Assembly (NCBI RefSeq): GCF_020171345.1
Contig: NZ_JAIUZM010000001.1
Location: forward strand, 1,054,001-1,118,000
Length of the DNA: 64,000 nt
Direction: 5' to 3'
Source of the DNA: Microbulbifer agarilyticus
Lineage (GTDB): Bacteria; Pseudomonadota; Gammaproteobacteria; Pseudomonadales; Cellvibrionaceae
A model generated the notes under the pieces. It searched no databases. It had not been told where the DNA came from and saw only the letters and a program-made list of their open reading frames with translations. Every line of letters begins with the position of its first letter. Position 1 is the stretch's first letter. Positions 10,320 through 18,296 of this stretch are shown piece by piece. Both the position numbers and the translations under genes were made by a program.

Positions 10320-10558
10320 AGGCAGTTCGTCATCGCTGAACCCACTTAGCGGTGGGCCCGGAAACACGATTGCGGCTTGTACGTGCTTGTACTTTCGGTA
10401 GCCCGCAGCCGCTATCACGTGTCCGGTTGATTATTGTTTTGATTGGAAAACATACAACAACAGTCGATGACGTGACAAGATCAGGGGGAAAAGATAAGAC
10501 GGCTACCGGCCGGAAAAGCACTCCCCCCAAACCGGCAGCCGCAGCGATGGGCGGGTGC

Positions 10559-11737
10559 TCAGAACCACATGGACCAATAAGCGCGCACCACATGCGCGTT
10601 GAAGTTATAGGCGGGTTCGTCACCGGGCAGTACGCTGTCACCTCCATTGTGCACCCGCACATCGTGGAAGTTCTCGTAATCGAATAGCACGTAATCCCAG
10701 TACAGGTTCAGGGTGTTTTTGCGGTCGAACAGTGCCCAGCGATCGGGTACCAGGTAGGTGGCGCCAAAGCCGATCGCAGTGCTGGTGAAATCACTGAGCT
10801 CTTTATCCCGCGCGCGAAAGTTGGTGGCGTCCACATACGGGAACAGATCACTGTAAAAATCCGCACCCTTCTGTTTGTAGAAGCGCAGTTTCCCTTCGAG
10901 AATCAGGTTCTCACTTTCCAGCGGATGGGTATAGCGAAACTCCAGGTTATCCGATTGGATGCCCCAGCTATCCGCATAGCGCCGATATTCCGTTTTTACC
11001 GCCGCCCGGTAGGGCAGTCGATATTTCGCTCTTAACGCCACCGCATCACTGTTGCGGGTGGTGGGGTAGAGCTCGGCCTGGTAACTGAAACCAAGCGCAG
11101 AGGACGGGTCGAGATAGCGCACACTGCGGTAGGGGTTATTCAGGAAGCCCTCGTCGGCGACGGTTTCCACACTCAGCTCGGCGATCAGCTTGGTGGTAAG
11201 GATCTGACTCCAGCCCAGGGAATAACGGCGGTGCTCGGCGTGGCCGAGAAAGTCTTCGTCACCGTTACGCATCACATCGTCGCTACCGTAGGTGGCGCGC
11301 AGGGACAGGGTGCTGAGGTCGCCGAAGAAATCCTGCGAGATACCAAAACCGACGGTTTCCGCCTGGTAGTCGTTTTCGCTGGAATTGGTATAGCTCAGGC
11401 TCATGGTGGCTTTATCCACCAGATAATCCGCCCCTACGGAAAACTCATCCCGTTGCTCGGTATAGCGACTGGCCGTTGCCTGCACGTCGATCGAGGCCCC
11501 GGAAATCATATCCACATAGTAATTGGCCGACAGTGAAACATTGTTGCCAATGTTTTTGCGCACCAGTATCGACGGGCCATCAATGGTGACGCCGCCACCA
11601 CTGTAGGAGTGGTACAGGGTGTCGAGCCGCTCTTCCGGCAGCACCGCAGCTTTCGCAGTCGACACGAAAAATACCGAAAAAAGTAAAAATTTCGTGAGAG
11701 CGTAGTAGCTCTCACGGAATTCTTTAGTTACAACCAC
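10559..11737 (-). CDS. DUF3570 outer-membrane barrel protein
   Basis: The protein has about 392 residues with a signal peptide (ALTKFLLFSVFFVSTAKA), then amphipathic strands rich in aromatic girdle residues to the end and a terminal Phe (AYWSMWF), as in outer-membrane barrels. The beginning (LPEERLDTLYHSYSGGGV, GPSILVRKN) is typical of DUF3570. I chose GTG at 11737 because GGGAGG stands 5 bases upstream; an ATG at 11779 is also open. The gene overlaps the end of the DUF4266 gene and is the last of a six-gene unit. DUF3570, DUF4266, thioredoxin and ApbE genes commonly occur together; the function is unknown. Confidence 0.85.
   Translation of the reverse strand: MVVTKEFRESYYALTKFLLFSVFFVSTAKAAVLPEERLDTLYHSYSGGGVTIDGPSILVRKNIGNNVSLSANYYVDMISGASIDVQATASRYTEQRDEFSVGADYLVDKATMSLSYTNSSENDYQAETVGFGISQDFFGDLSTLSLRATYGSDDVMRNGDEDFLGHAEHRRYSLGWSQILTTKLIAELSVETVADEGFLNNPYRSVRYLDPSSALGFSYQAELYPTTRNSDAVALRAKYRLPYRAAVKTEYRRYADSWGIQSDNLEFRYTHPLESENLILEGKLRFYKQKGADFYSDLFPYVDATNFRARDKELSDFTSTAIGFGATYLVPDRWALFDRKNTLNLYWDYVLFDYENFHDVRVHNGGDSVLPGDEPAYNFNAHVVRAYWSMWF
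11693..11716. repeat. 9-bp stem hairpin at the DUF4266/DUF3570 junction
   Basis: Perfect arms CGTGAGAGC and GCTCTCACG enclose 6 bases. Read in the direction of the genes it is followed by AAATTTTTACTTTTTT, the shape of a weak intrinsic terminator, yet it lies inside the signal-peptide codons of the DUF3570 gene and 7 bases after the DUF4266 stop. Confidence 0.7.
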
Positions 11738-11954
11738 AGCCGCCTCCCGACCCGCCTTCGGCACCGCGGGCGGCTTCACGCGCTTCGTAGACGTGATTCA
11801 TAAAGCCGGCCGCCACCGGGTCCCGCTCAAAACTCATAATCGGGTCGGCGAGGTAATGCCGCTCGTAGGGCTGTACCCATGGTTCGGGCATTATGCTTTC
11901 GCAGCCACCGAGCAGTAACAAAGCCGGCAGTAACAGGAGCGCGCGCTTGGTCAT
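11724..11954 (-). CDS. DUF4266 small lipoprotein with GGGCGCN tail
   Basis: The 76-residue protein has a lipoprotein signal (LLLLPALLLLGGC, lipidated Cys18), a short conserved body (MPEPWVQPYERHYLADPIM) and a helix FMNHVYEAREAARG. It ends in a Gly-rich tail with two cysteines, GGSGGGCGCN, residues 67-76. The tail looks designed for metal binding, disulfide chemistry or modification. It sits 3 bases after the TlpA gene and before DUF3570, so a TlpA-driven thiol step on the tail is a reasonable guess. The biochemical role of the family is not known to me. Confidence 0.85.
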   Translation of the reverse strand: MTKRALLLLPALLLLGGCESIMPEPWVQPYERHYLADPIMSFERDPVAAGFMNHVYEAREAARGAEGGSGGGCGCN

Positions 11955-11957
11955 GGC

Positions 11958-12443
11958 TTATTCCCGGATAAGTTCCTTGATGATTTTTTTGTACTCGGCC
12001 TCGTCACCGGTGCGGTAACCCTTGTGCACGTAGCGCACGTTGCCATCGCGATCGATAAATACGGAGCTCGGCATGGCCTGCACGCCGAACAGTTTGCTCA
12101 CGTCACTTTTGGAATCGAACAGCACCGGGAAGTCCACCGGGATTTTATTCAGCATCGCCTGAGCGTCTGCCGGGTTGGCATCCACGTTCACGCCCCACAC
12201 CTGGAAGCCCACCGGCTCGTAGCGTGCGTGCAGGTCGTTCAGCAGCGGCATTTCTTCACGACAGGGGCCACACCAGGAAGCCCAGAAGTTCAGCATGATC
12301 ACTTCACCGCGCTGCTCGCTCAGCTTCAGGTTGCCATCTTTCAGAGAGGCCAGAGTGAAATCGCTGGCGGGGATCTTGGCGAAAACAGGGGCAGCGGCCA
12401 GCAGGGCAGCGCTGGTGCAAAGGGCGGCAATCAATTTACGCAT
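11958..12443 (-). CDS. TlpA-like thiol-disulfide oxidoreductase
   Basis: The 161-residue protein has a signal peptide (MRKLIAALCTSAALLAAAPVFA) and a thioredoxin/AhpC-TSA fold with the active site WASWCGPCREE and the cis-Pro segment VQAMPSSVFID. TlpA/ResA proteins reduce periplasmic disulfides, often apocytochrome c CxxCH motifs or other Cys-containing partners. Both kinds of partner are in this locus: three CxxCH proteins and the Cys-tailed DUF4266 lipoprotein next to it. It lies between the barrel gene and DUF4266 in the same direction. Confidence 0.93.
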   Translation of the reverse strand: MRKLIAALCTSAALLAAAPVFAKIPASDFTLASLKDGNLKLSEQRGEVIMLNFWASWCGPCREEMPLLNDLHARYEPVGFQVWGVNVDANPADAQAMLNKIPVDFPVLFDSKSDVSKLFGVQAMPSSVFIDRDGNVRYVHKGYRTGDEAEYKKIIKELIRE

Positions 12444-12481
12444 GGATTGACTCCAGTAGGGTTTGTCTCGTTATTGTGTAT

Positions 12482-13138
12482 TCAGAAATAAATCGATACG
12501 CCCAGCTGGGCGGATAGATTGTTGGTCGTTAACGGCTCACCAAAAATTTCGTGTTCAAAAATGTGGTCGCGCACATCCAGGCGCAGGGCCAGCCAGTCCT
12601 GAGCGAGCATGCGCACACCGATACCGACGTTATAGGTGAAATGCTCTTCACCGGCAAAATTGGTATTGCCCGCGCCGCCGATCAGATACAAATTGCTGTT
12701 GAGCGCGAACTTATCCAGGATGAAAATTTCCCCGGGCAGGAAGTTCCAGGCCAGGGACAGGTTGTACAGACTGAGGTCCCGCTCATCGTCGCTGAGCAGC
12801 GGTGCCGAGCCACTCAGGCGCTCGTAACTGGACTCCCCCAGGGTCGCCTGGCCGTAGGCCGCCTCCATAAAGAAGTCTTCGTTGATGTGGTAGGCCAGGC
12901 TACCGCCGATCATACTGTTGCTACCGAAGTCTTCGACACTGAGGATGCCACCGAGATACACGGTGAATTCAAAATCTTCACTATCAATTTTGGCTTCGCG
13001 AATTTCGCGGCGTTCCAGGTCCGGCGAAATAATATCGTCGATATCGCCAGAGCTTTGCGCAAGCGCAGTTGAGGACATAGCACCTGCCAGCAGAAGGCTC
13101 GCGAGCTTTACATAAATACGTCGAATCCGAGTTTCCAC
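12482..13138 (-). CDS. Outer-membrane beta-barrel protein
   Basis: The 218-residue protein starts with a signal peptide (VKLASLLLAGAMSSTALAQ), a short acidic linker (DIDDIISPDLERREIREAK) and about eight strands ending in LSAQLGVSIYF with terminal Phe. It resembles the OMP_b-brl group found in myxobacteria and gammaproteobacteria. The start is GTG at 13138 because AGGAGA lies 7 bases upstream and the signal peptide is then complete; it overlaps the preceding gene by 31 bases. The longer reading to 13348 is Arg/His-rich nonsense from the overlapping frame. Together with the SH3-barrel gene it provides two outer-membrane parts. Confidence 0.85.
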   Translation of the reverse strand: METRIRRIYVKLASLLLAGAMSSTALAQSSGDIDDIISPDLERREIREAKIDSEDFEFTVYLGGILSVEDFGSNSMIGGSLAYHINEDFFMEAAYGQATLGESSYERLSGSAPLLSDDERDLSLYNLSLAWNFLPGEIFILDKFALNSNLYLIGGAGNTNFAGEEHFTYNVGIGVRMLAQDWLALRLDVRDHIFEHEIFGEPLTTNNLSAQLGVSIYF

Positions 13139-13989
13139 TCGACTATCTCCTGGTTTTCTTCCCGCGAGGTCAGCAGGTAGTGATTTGCAACTTCCGCGCG
13201 CAGGGCAAAGCGACGGGATAAATAGGTGGTGATACCGATGCCGGACAGCATGGTGGTGTCCTGGCGGTCTTCGGTGGCGACGATAGTGGCGTTGGGCGAG
13301 GTGATATTGACCCCGGTGCCGAGCAGGAAATACGGGGATACCCGCCACTGCGGAAAGGGCTGGTGCACCACCGCAACCTGGAAGGTGCGGCTATCGGAAT
13401 AGGCACCGATGGTCTGCGCTGCGCGCAGTTCCGCGGAGAGGTTGCCGGTAAAGCGGTAACCAAGAGACAGTCCCATGGAGTTGGCACCGGCAAAATCACC
13501 ATAGGCAAAGCCAACGCGGAGGCTCTGGTCACGGTAGTCGTCGATGCCCGGGGTGGGTACCACCACCTGTTCGCCCTCGGTGGTATAGATTTCGTCGAGG
13601 TCGGCAATTTTGGCCCAGCCGGTCTTGCCGGTGCGGGTCATGACCTTGACCCAGTCGGTACGGCGCTTCAGCAGCCACAGGGGCTCGCCGTACTCCACCA
13701 CATGGTCGATCACATAGCCGCGGCCGGGGCCGGTGTACAAATTGAGAAACTCCGCTCCGACGATGACCCGCTCGCTATCGAACGCCAGCGTCTCCGGCTG
13801 GCGGTCTTCGAACTGACGTGCGGAAAAGCTGTCGGTGACGAATACATCACCCGAGTTTTCTGCCGAGTCACTGACCGTTTCCGGCTGCGCCACGACCGAT
13901 GAGGAAAAACTCCCCAAGCTCCCCAAGATAAATAGGGCCGTGGTCATTGCTACGGCCCTGCTTGCTCTAAACTCGAGCTGCCTGTTCAT
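13108..13989 (-). CDS. SH3-domain outer-membrane barrel protein
   Basis: The 293-residue protein has a signal peptide (to about SSVVA-Q), an Asp/Ser-rich linker and a bacterial SH3-like domain (about 75-130: GAEFLNLYTGPGRGYVIDHVV, LLKRRTDWVKV, TGKTGWAKI). A C-terminal barrel runs from about 150 to 293 (SLRVGFAYGDF to VEWKLGFDVFM). SH3_3 domains bind peptidoglycan or peptides, so the protein may link the outer membrane to the wall. It lies 3 bases after the HzsA-related gene and overlaps the next barrel gene, which indicates one operon. Confidence 0.85.
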   Translation of the reverse strand: MNRQLEFRASRAVAMTTALFILGSLGSFSSSVVAQPETVSDSAENSGDVFVTDSFSARQFEDRQPETLAFDSERVIVGAEFLNLYTGPGRGYVIDHVVEYGEPLWLLKRRTDWVKVMTRTGKTGWAKIADLDEIYTTEGEQVVVPTPGIDDYRDQSLRVGFAYGDFAGANSMGLSLGYRFTGNLSAELRAAQTIGAYSDSRTFQVAVVHQPFPQWRVSPYFLLGTGVNITSPNATIVATEDRQDTTMLSGIGITTYLSRRFALRAEVANHYLLTSREENQEIVEWKLGFDVFM

Positions 13990-13992
13990 TGT

Positions 13993-16794
13993 TTAGTTAA
14001 CCGGCGCTTCAAATGGATTGTTGTAATACTGCGCACCGATATCCAGCCATTCAGAAATCAAACGCAATTCCGCTGCGGACAATTCTCCCTCATGCACGCC
14101 TCCCGCTTCAAATACATTGAAGAAACGGCTGGCGTTGGCACCGTTAGTGTTCATGATCCGCTGAATATTGACGGTAACCATAACAGGAATCGGGTTGCCA
14201 TCTGCATCTAGGATCTGCTCTCCGTTTTCATCGACTTCAAACAGCGGATTGCCATCGTCGTCGGTATCCTGCACCAAAACGTTCTGTACTGCGCCGTCGC
14301 GGAGCTCTTCGGTCGGGTTGTCAAAAATTAATTCGACATAGGAAGTGCTGTAGTTGTTATTCACACCGGACTGGTCCCCGCGGAGATCCAGCTGCCCCGG
14401 GGGCACCTGCGCCATGCCCGCAGCATCGCGGTTGCTATGGCAGGCGGTGCAGGTACGGTCTTCCAGCACGGTACCCATATCATCGGTGATTTGTCGCGGC
14501 AGATCCCAAATCGGCTGGATATGGTCCGGGTAGTGAATCACCGTGCGGCAGTCCGCGCTCCAGCTGCTCAAACAGGGAAGGCTGGTAGGCGCCGGGGTAG
14601 TGAGTTCACTCATCAGCAGCTCGCTCGACGGGTCCTTGGCACGCAGCGCCGGATCGGTCCAGTTGTCGGCAAACTTCAGGTCGCCCTCCAGCTCCGGGTG
14701 CCCCGCCACGCGCGCCAGCAGCTGCGCCATGGTTTCACCCATGTCTGCGGTGAGGCCCGGCTCGGTATTGGGAAAAGGGGCGGCACTCGTTGGCGCGCCG
14801 GCCCAGGCGGATTCCGGCTCCATATCCGTGCGCCCGTGGGGCACCTCGCTGTCCGCAAGGTGACAGCCCTGGCATTTGCGCAATTCACCGGCGCGGAAGT
14901 GCAGCCAGTTATTGTGGCGGCCGAACAGGCGTCGACCATTTTCATCCACCACAGAAATGGCCAGCGGGGTATCCGCCGGTACTTTTACTCGCACCGAGCC
15001 ATCGGGCTGAATCGGCGTATAACCAACGATTTCACGCATCAACTGACTGCGATTGCGGCCAAACGCGGAGCGGTCGAAATCGAGAACGTCATCGTCGGGA
15101 ATCCCCACCGCTTTGACCACGCGCAGGAAGCGCGCGGGGCGGTCGGCAGCCGTGCTTTGCAGCGGATCGGCCAGCACGTCGATTTCCAGCAGCTCCATAC
15201 CGTCGAAATCGTAGACGCTGCGAATATCCAGTACCGCCATGCCTTCATCATAGAGGTCGCGATCAATATCGATACCGGGAATCGGTTGCGGGATAAATGT
15301 GGCCACCGGGCGGGTGTCCGCGGTCACCGCTTCACTGATCATGATGCCCTCTTCCGGCTGAATGATCGGGCGCTGGGTGCCTTCGTCATAATCGTAAATC
15401 CACAGTCCGTAGAGTGGATCGGCGGGCTCAATATCCGGGGTTGCCAGCCATTCGTCGGTACAGGGCTGGGTAATACCGGCTTCGGTTTCCGTTGCGGTGC
15501 CCGGCTCGATCACCCGGCACTCACTCCAGCTCACCAGCAAACGACTGGTACCATCGTGGAACGCCCAGGCATTGGCAAACAGGCCGTGGGGTGACAGGCC
15601 GCCATCGATAATTACCTGCTCCACGGACAGGGATTCCTGCCCCTGCAATACGCCCTGCTGCTCTGGCTCGCTGTAGGCTTCGGAAAAATTCTCCCCATCG
15701 ATCACCACCATGTCGCCACCGTAGGCAATACCTTCCGGTGCGCGCAGGGTCACGAGAATGCGCCCGTCGGGCATCTGCTGCGGTTTGCTGAAGGTGGCGG
15801 CAACCGGATCGGTACCGGAGCCAGTGCCGGTGGCCTGGCTGTGATAACCGTAATACAGCTGCAGGTCGGTGCCGTCGGGCTTGACGGTATACAGGCTCAA
15901 GCGATCACGCCCGCCCATATTGTCCCAGCGGTTAAACAGGATGCGGCCGTTAGACAATATCGTCGGGGTCAAATCATGACTCTGGTTATAGGAGATCTGC
16001 TGGATGTCGCTGCCGTCAGCTTCCATTACATGCAACACGAATGCTGGCTCTTGCAGATCTTCTGCCAGTGCAGAAAACTGGGGCTTGTTGTCATCCAGTA
16101 ACAGCGCACGCGAGCGGCGCTGGCGGGTCGAGGTAAATACCAGGCGCCCGTCAGGCAGGAATGCCGGGGAAATGTCATCGCCCTCTTCGGCAATCAGGTC
16201 CGAGGCAATGACCCGGGTAAGCTGTGCAGTTTCGAATTCGTACAGCCAGATATTCCAGCTCGGCTGCTCGTCATCATCCAAACCCGCAATATTCGGGGCG
16301 CGCATGGCAAAGGCCAGCTGGCTGCCATCGGCGGATACCGCGAGGTCCTTGACGTCATAGCCGCCCTCGAACACGATGCCTGCCTCTTCATCACTGACAA
16401 ACAGGCCTTCCGTCAGGGAGCGTTCCGGGGCGGTGGCGGTAGCGCGATCGCGCAGTAGCAATTCGGCACCCGGGTGAAAAGTGGAAGGACTGTACACACT
16501 GTCGACGACCAGCATGCCTTCCTCATCGCGCACCAGCGAGCGGCGCACATACACCACCGGGTAATCCACCACTACCGGATCTTCCGCCTGATCACCACCC
16601 AGGCTGGAACCATCGTCAGAACTACCGCCACAACCGGCCAAGGCGATCGCAGAAAAAATAGACAGCAGTGACAATTTCCGACGGGCGGCCAGCGTCCGTG
16701 CACCAAAAGCTTTCAAGAACTCGTCCTCTTTACCCGCAACATCGTTCCGCGACGGATAATTTCTCAATGATTTTCTGTGAATTTTTAATGACAA
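13993..16794 (-). CDS. HzsA-related lipoprotein with PD40 repeats and two CxxCH motifs
   Basis: The 933-residue protein carries a lipobox (AIALAGC, Cys55) after an unusually long N-region. A first half contains TolB/PD40-like beta-propeller repeats (DGSQLAFAMR, PDGRLVFTSTR, NGRILFNRWD, PDGRILVTLR). A C-terminal part has two haem-binding motifs, CQGCH and CTACH. This is the plan of the HzsA-related group, named after the hydrazine synthase alpha subunit, but nothing suggests anammox chemistry here. It should sit in the periplasm, anchored by lipid. First gene of the leftward unit, divergent from another CxxCH protein gene. Electron transfer or redox catalysis is inferred from the motifs only. 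Confidence 0.85.
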   Translation of the reverse strand: MSLKIHRKSLRNYPSRNDVAGKEDEFLKAFGARTLAARRKLSLLSIFSAIALAGCGGSSDDGSSLGGDQAEDPVVVDYPVVYVRRSLVRDEEGMLVVDSVYSPSTFHPGAELLLRDRATATAPERSLTEGLFVSDEEAGIVFEGGYDVKDLAVSADGSQLAFAMRAPNIAGLDDDEQPSWNIWLYEFETAQLTRVIASDLIAEEGDDISPAFLPDGRLVFTSTRQRRSRALLLDDNKPQFSALAEDLQEPAFVLHVMEADGSDIQQISYNQSHDLTPTILSNGRILFNRWDNMGGRDRLSLYTVKPDGTDLQLYYGYHSQATGTGSGTDPVAATFSKPQQMPDGRILVTLRAPEGIAYGGDMVVIDGENFSEAYSEPEQQGVLQGQESLSVEQVIIDGGLSPHGLFANAWAFHDGTSRLLVSWSECRVIEPGTATETEAGITQPCTDEWLATPDIEPADPLYGLWIYDYDEGTQRPIIQPEEGIMISEAVTADTRPVATFIPQPIPGIDIDRDLYDEGMAVLDIRSVYDFDGMELLEIDVLADPLQSTAADRPARFLRVVKAVGIPDDDVLDFDRSAFGRNRSQLMREIVGYTPIQPDGSVRVKVPADTPLAISVVDENGRRLFGRHNNWLHFRAGELRKCQGCHLADSEVPHGRTDMEPESAWAGAPTSAAPFPNTEPGLTADMGETMAQLLARVAGHPELEGDLKFADNWTDPALRAKDPSSELLMSELTTPAPTSLPCLSSWSADCRTVIHYPDHIQPIWDLPRQITDDMGTVLEDRTCTACHSNRDAAGMAQVPPGQLDLRGDQSGVNNNYSTSYVELIFDNPTEELRDGAVQNVLVQDTDDDGNPLFEVDENGEQILDADGNPIPVMVTVNIQRIMNTNGANASRFFNVFEAGGVHEGELSAAELRLISEWLDIGAQYYNNPFEAPVN

Positions 16795-17068
16795 CCCGAA
16801 GAAGAAACGCAGTAACCACTCACCATTTACATCACAACCTTACTGCATTTTGCTAGATGCTCGTCTGACAACCCAGCTCGATTTAACTTCGATTCTCCCG
16901 CCGCAAAATTTCGATCTCAAGCAATGCACGGGGAAATTGCCAACCAGAACACGCTTTATATTTTTTCCGCTGGCGAATCCTTCGGTCTTCTTTACTATTT
17001 CTTCCACTCGCAATGCATACAAGTCAATCGGTACGACCGTACGACGATAACCAGACGCAAAACGTTTC
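16795..17068. promoter_or_regulatory. Divergent promoter region of the redox locus
   Basis: The 274 bases between two outward-facing units must hold both promoters. The region is AT-richer than its surroundings. I found no convincing -35/-10 pair and no perfect CRP or FNR box in it. Confidence 0.5.
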
Positions 17069-18292
17069 ATGATGAAAATCCCATCGTCCGCTACGCGGGC
17101 GCTGCTTGCAGCAACTGCCTGCCTCAGCGCTTCAATTTCCATGCCGGCATTGGCAGGCCCGGAAGAACAGGCCGCACAAATGCACAGCCGTTTGACCGGG
17201 GTCAAACCCAGTGTCAGCGTGCTCACCGAAATGGCCGAACGTATTGTCAATGGCAATGCCACCAGCGCCGCCCAGCTGGCAATGGAAAATGATTCTTTTT
17301 ATGACGTAACCTTGAAGAACCTGGTTACGCCATGGACCAATCGCGACGGCGATAATTTTGCGCCCCTGAACGATTACACCGCAACCGTGATCGGCATGGT
17401 GCGCGACGATGTGGACTTCCGCGAGATCCTTTCCGGCGACATTATTTATACCGGCGCCTCCGGCCTGGGCCTGCCCACGTACAACAACGCCAACAATGAT
17501 CACTACGAGGCACTGGAGGCGGCGGGCTACCCGCTGCAGACCACGCTGGAGCGCCAGTCCCAGTCTTCGGTCACCGGCCTGCCCAGCGACGCCACCGCCG
17601 GTGTGATGACCACCCGTGGCGGCGCCAAGGCATTCTTCTATGCCGGCACCAATCGCGCCATGTTCCGCTTCACCCTGATGAATCACCTGTGTCGCGACCT
17701 CGAACAGGTGCACGACACCTCAAGACCGCCAGATCGCATTCGTCAGGACGTGAGCCGCAGCCCCGGCGGCGACAGCCGCGTCTTCCAGAACAACTGTATT
17801 GGCTGCCACAGTGGCATGGACCCAATGGCCCAGGCCTTCGCGTACTACAACTACGAATACGATGTGGAAAATGATCCGACCGGCGAAGACGGCCGTCTGG
17901 ATTACAACCGCAGCGGTGATACCGACCCCACCACCGGCACCCGTGTGCAGGCCAAGAACCATATCAACAGTGCCACCTTTCCGTATGGCTTCGTGATCCC
18001 CGATGACAAGTGGGATAACTACTGGCGCGAAGGGCCGAACCTGCACCTGGGATGGAGTGAAGCGCTGCCGGGCACCGGCAACGGCGCCAAGTCCATGGGC
18101 CAGGAGCTGGCCAACAGCCAGGCCTTTGCCCAGTGTCAGGTCACCAAGGTGTTTGAACAGGTGTGCCTGCGCGCACCGGAAGACAGCACCGACCGCAATC
18201 GCATTAGCAGCATTACCGACAGCTTCACCAGTAACGGCTACAAGCTGAAGCAGGTGTATGCCGATACTGCTGTTTACTGTGCGGGGGAATAA
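17069..18292 (+). CDS. Secreted monohaem CxxCH protein
   Basis: The 407-residue protein has a signal peptide (to about SMPALA-G) and one haem motif, CIGCH at 243-247, in FQNNCIGCHSGMDPMAQAFAYYNYEYD. That context resembles the C-terminal cytochrome segments of DUF1585/DUF1588-type proteins, and DFREILSGD at about 116-124 is also reminiscent of them. YTGAS at 127-131 loosely recalls an ApbE flavinylation motif but the spacing of the upstream Asp is off by one. It starts the rightward arm; the next gene begins 4 bases after its stop. No enzymatic role can be read from it. Confidence 0.75.
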   Translation: MMKIPSSATRALLAATACLSASISMPALAGPEEQAAQMHSRLTGVKPSVSVLTEMAERIVNGNATSAAQLAMENDSFYDVTLKNLVTPWTNRDGDNFAPLNDYTATVIGMVRDDVDFREILSGDIIYTGASGLGLPTYNNANNDHYEALEAAGYPLQTTLERQSQSSVTGLPSDATAGVMTTRGGAKAFFYAGTNRAMFRFTLMNHLCRDLEQVHDTSRPPDRIRQDVSRSPGGDSRVFQNNCIGCHSGMDPMAQAFAYYNYEYDVENDPTGEDGRLDYNRSGDTDPTTGTRVQAKNHINSATFPYGFVIPDDKWDNYWREGPNLHLGWSEALPGTGNGAKSMGQELANSQAFAQCQVTKVFEQVCLRAPEDSTDRNRISSITDSFTSNGYKLKQVYADTAVYCAGE

Positions 18293-18296
18293 CACA

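Noticed and set aside
13139-13348. N-terminal extension of the barrel gene
   Set aside because: Arg/His-rich reading of the overlapping SH3-barrel gene; the GTG with AGGAGA fits better.
13993-16794. Hydrazine synthase function for the HzsA-related protein
   Set aside because: Only the propeller/haem plan is shared; no HzsB/C partners or anammox context are present.
16840-17262. 140-codon minus-strand frame over the divergent promoter
   Set aside because: Overlaps the start of the monohaem protein gene and has no coding features.
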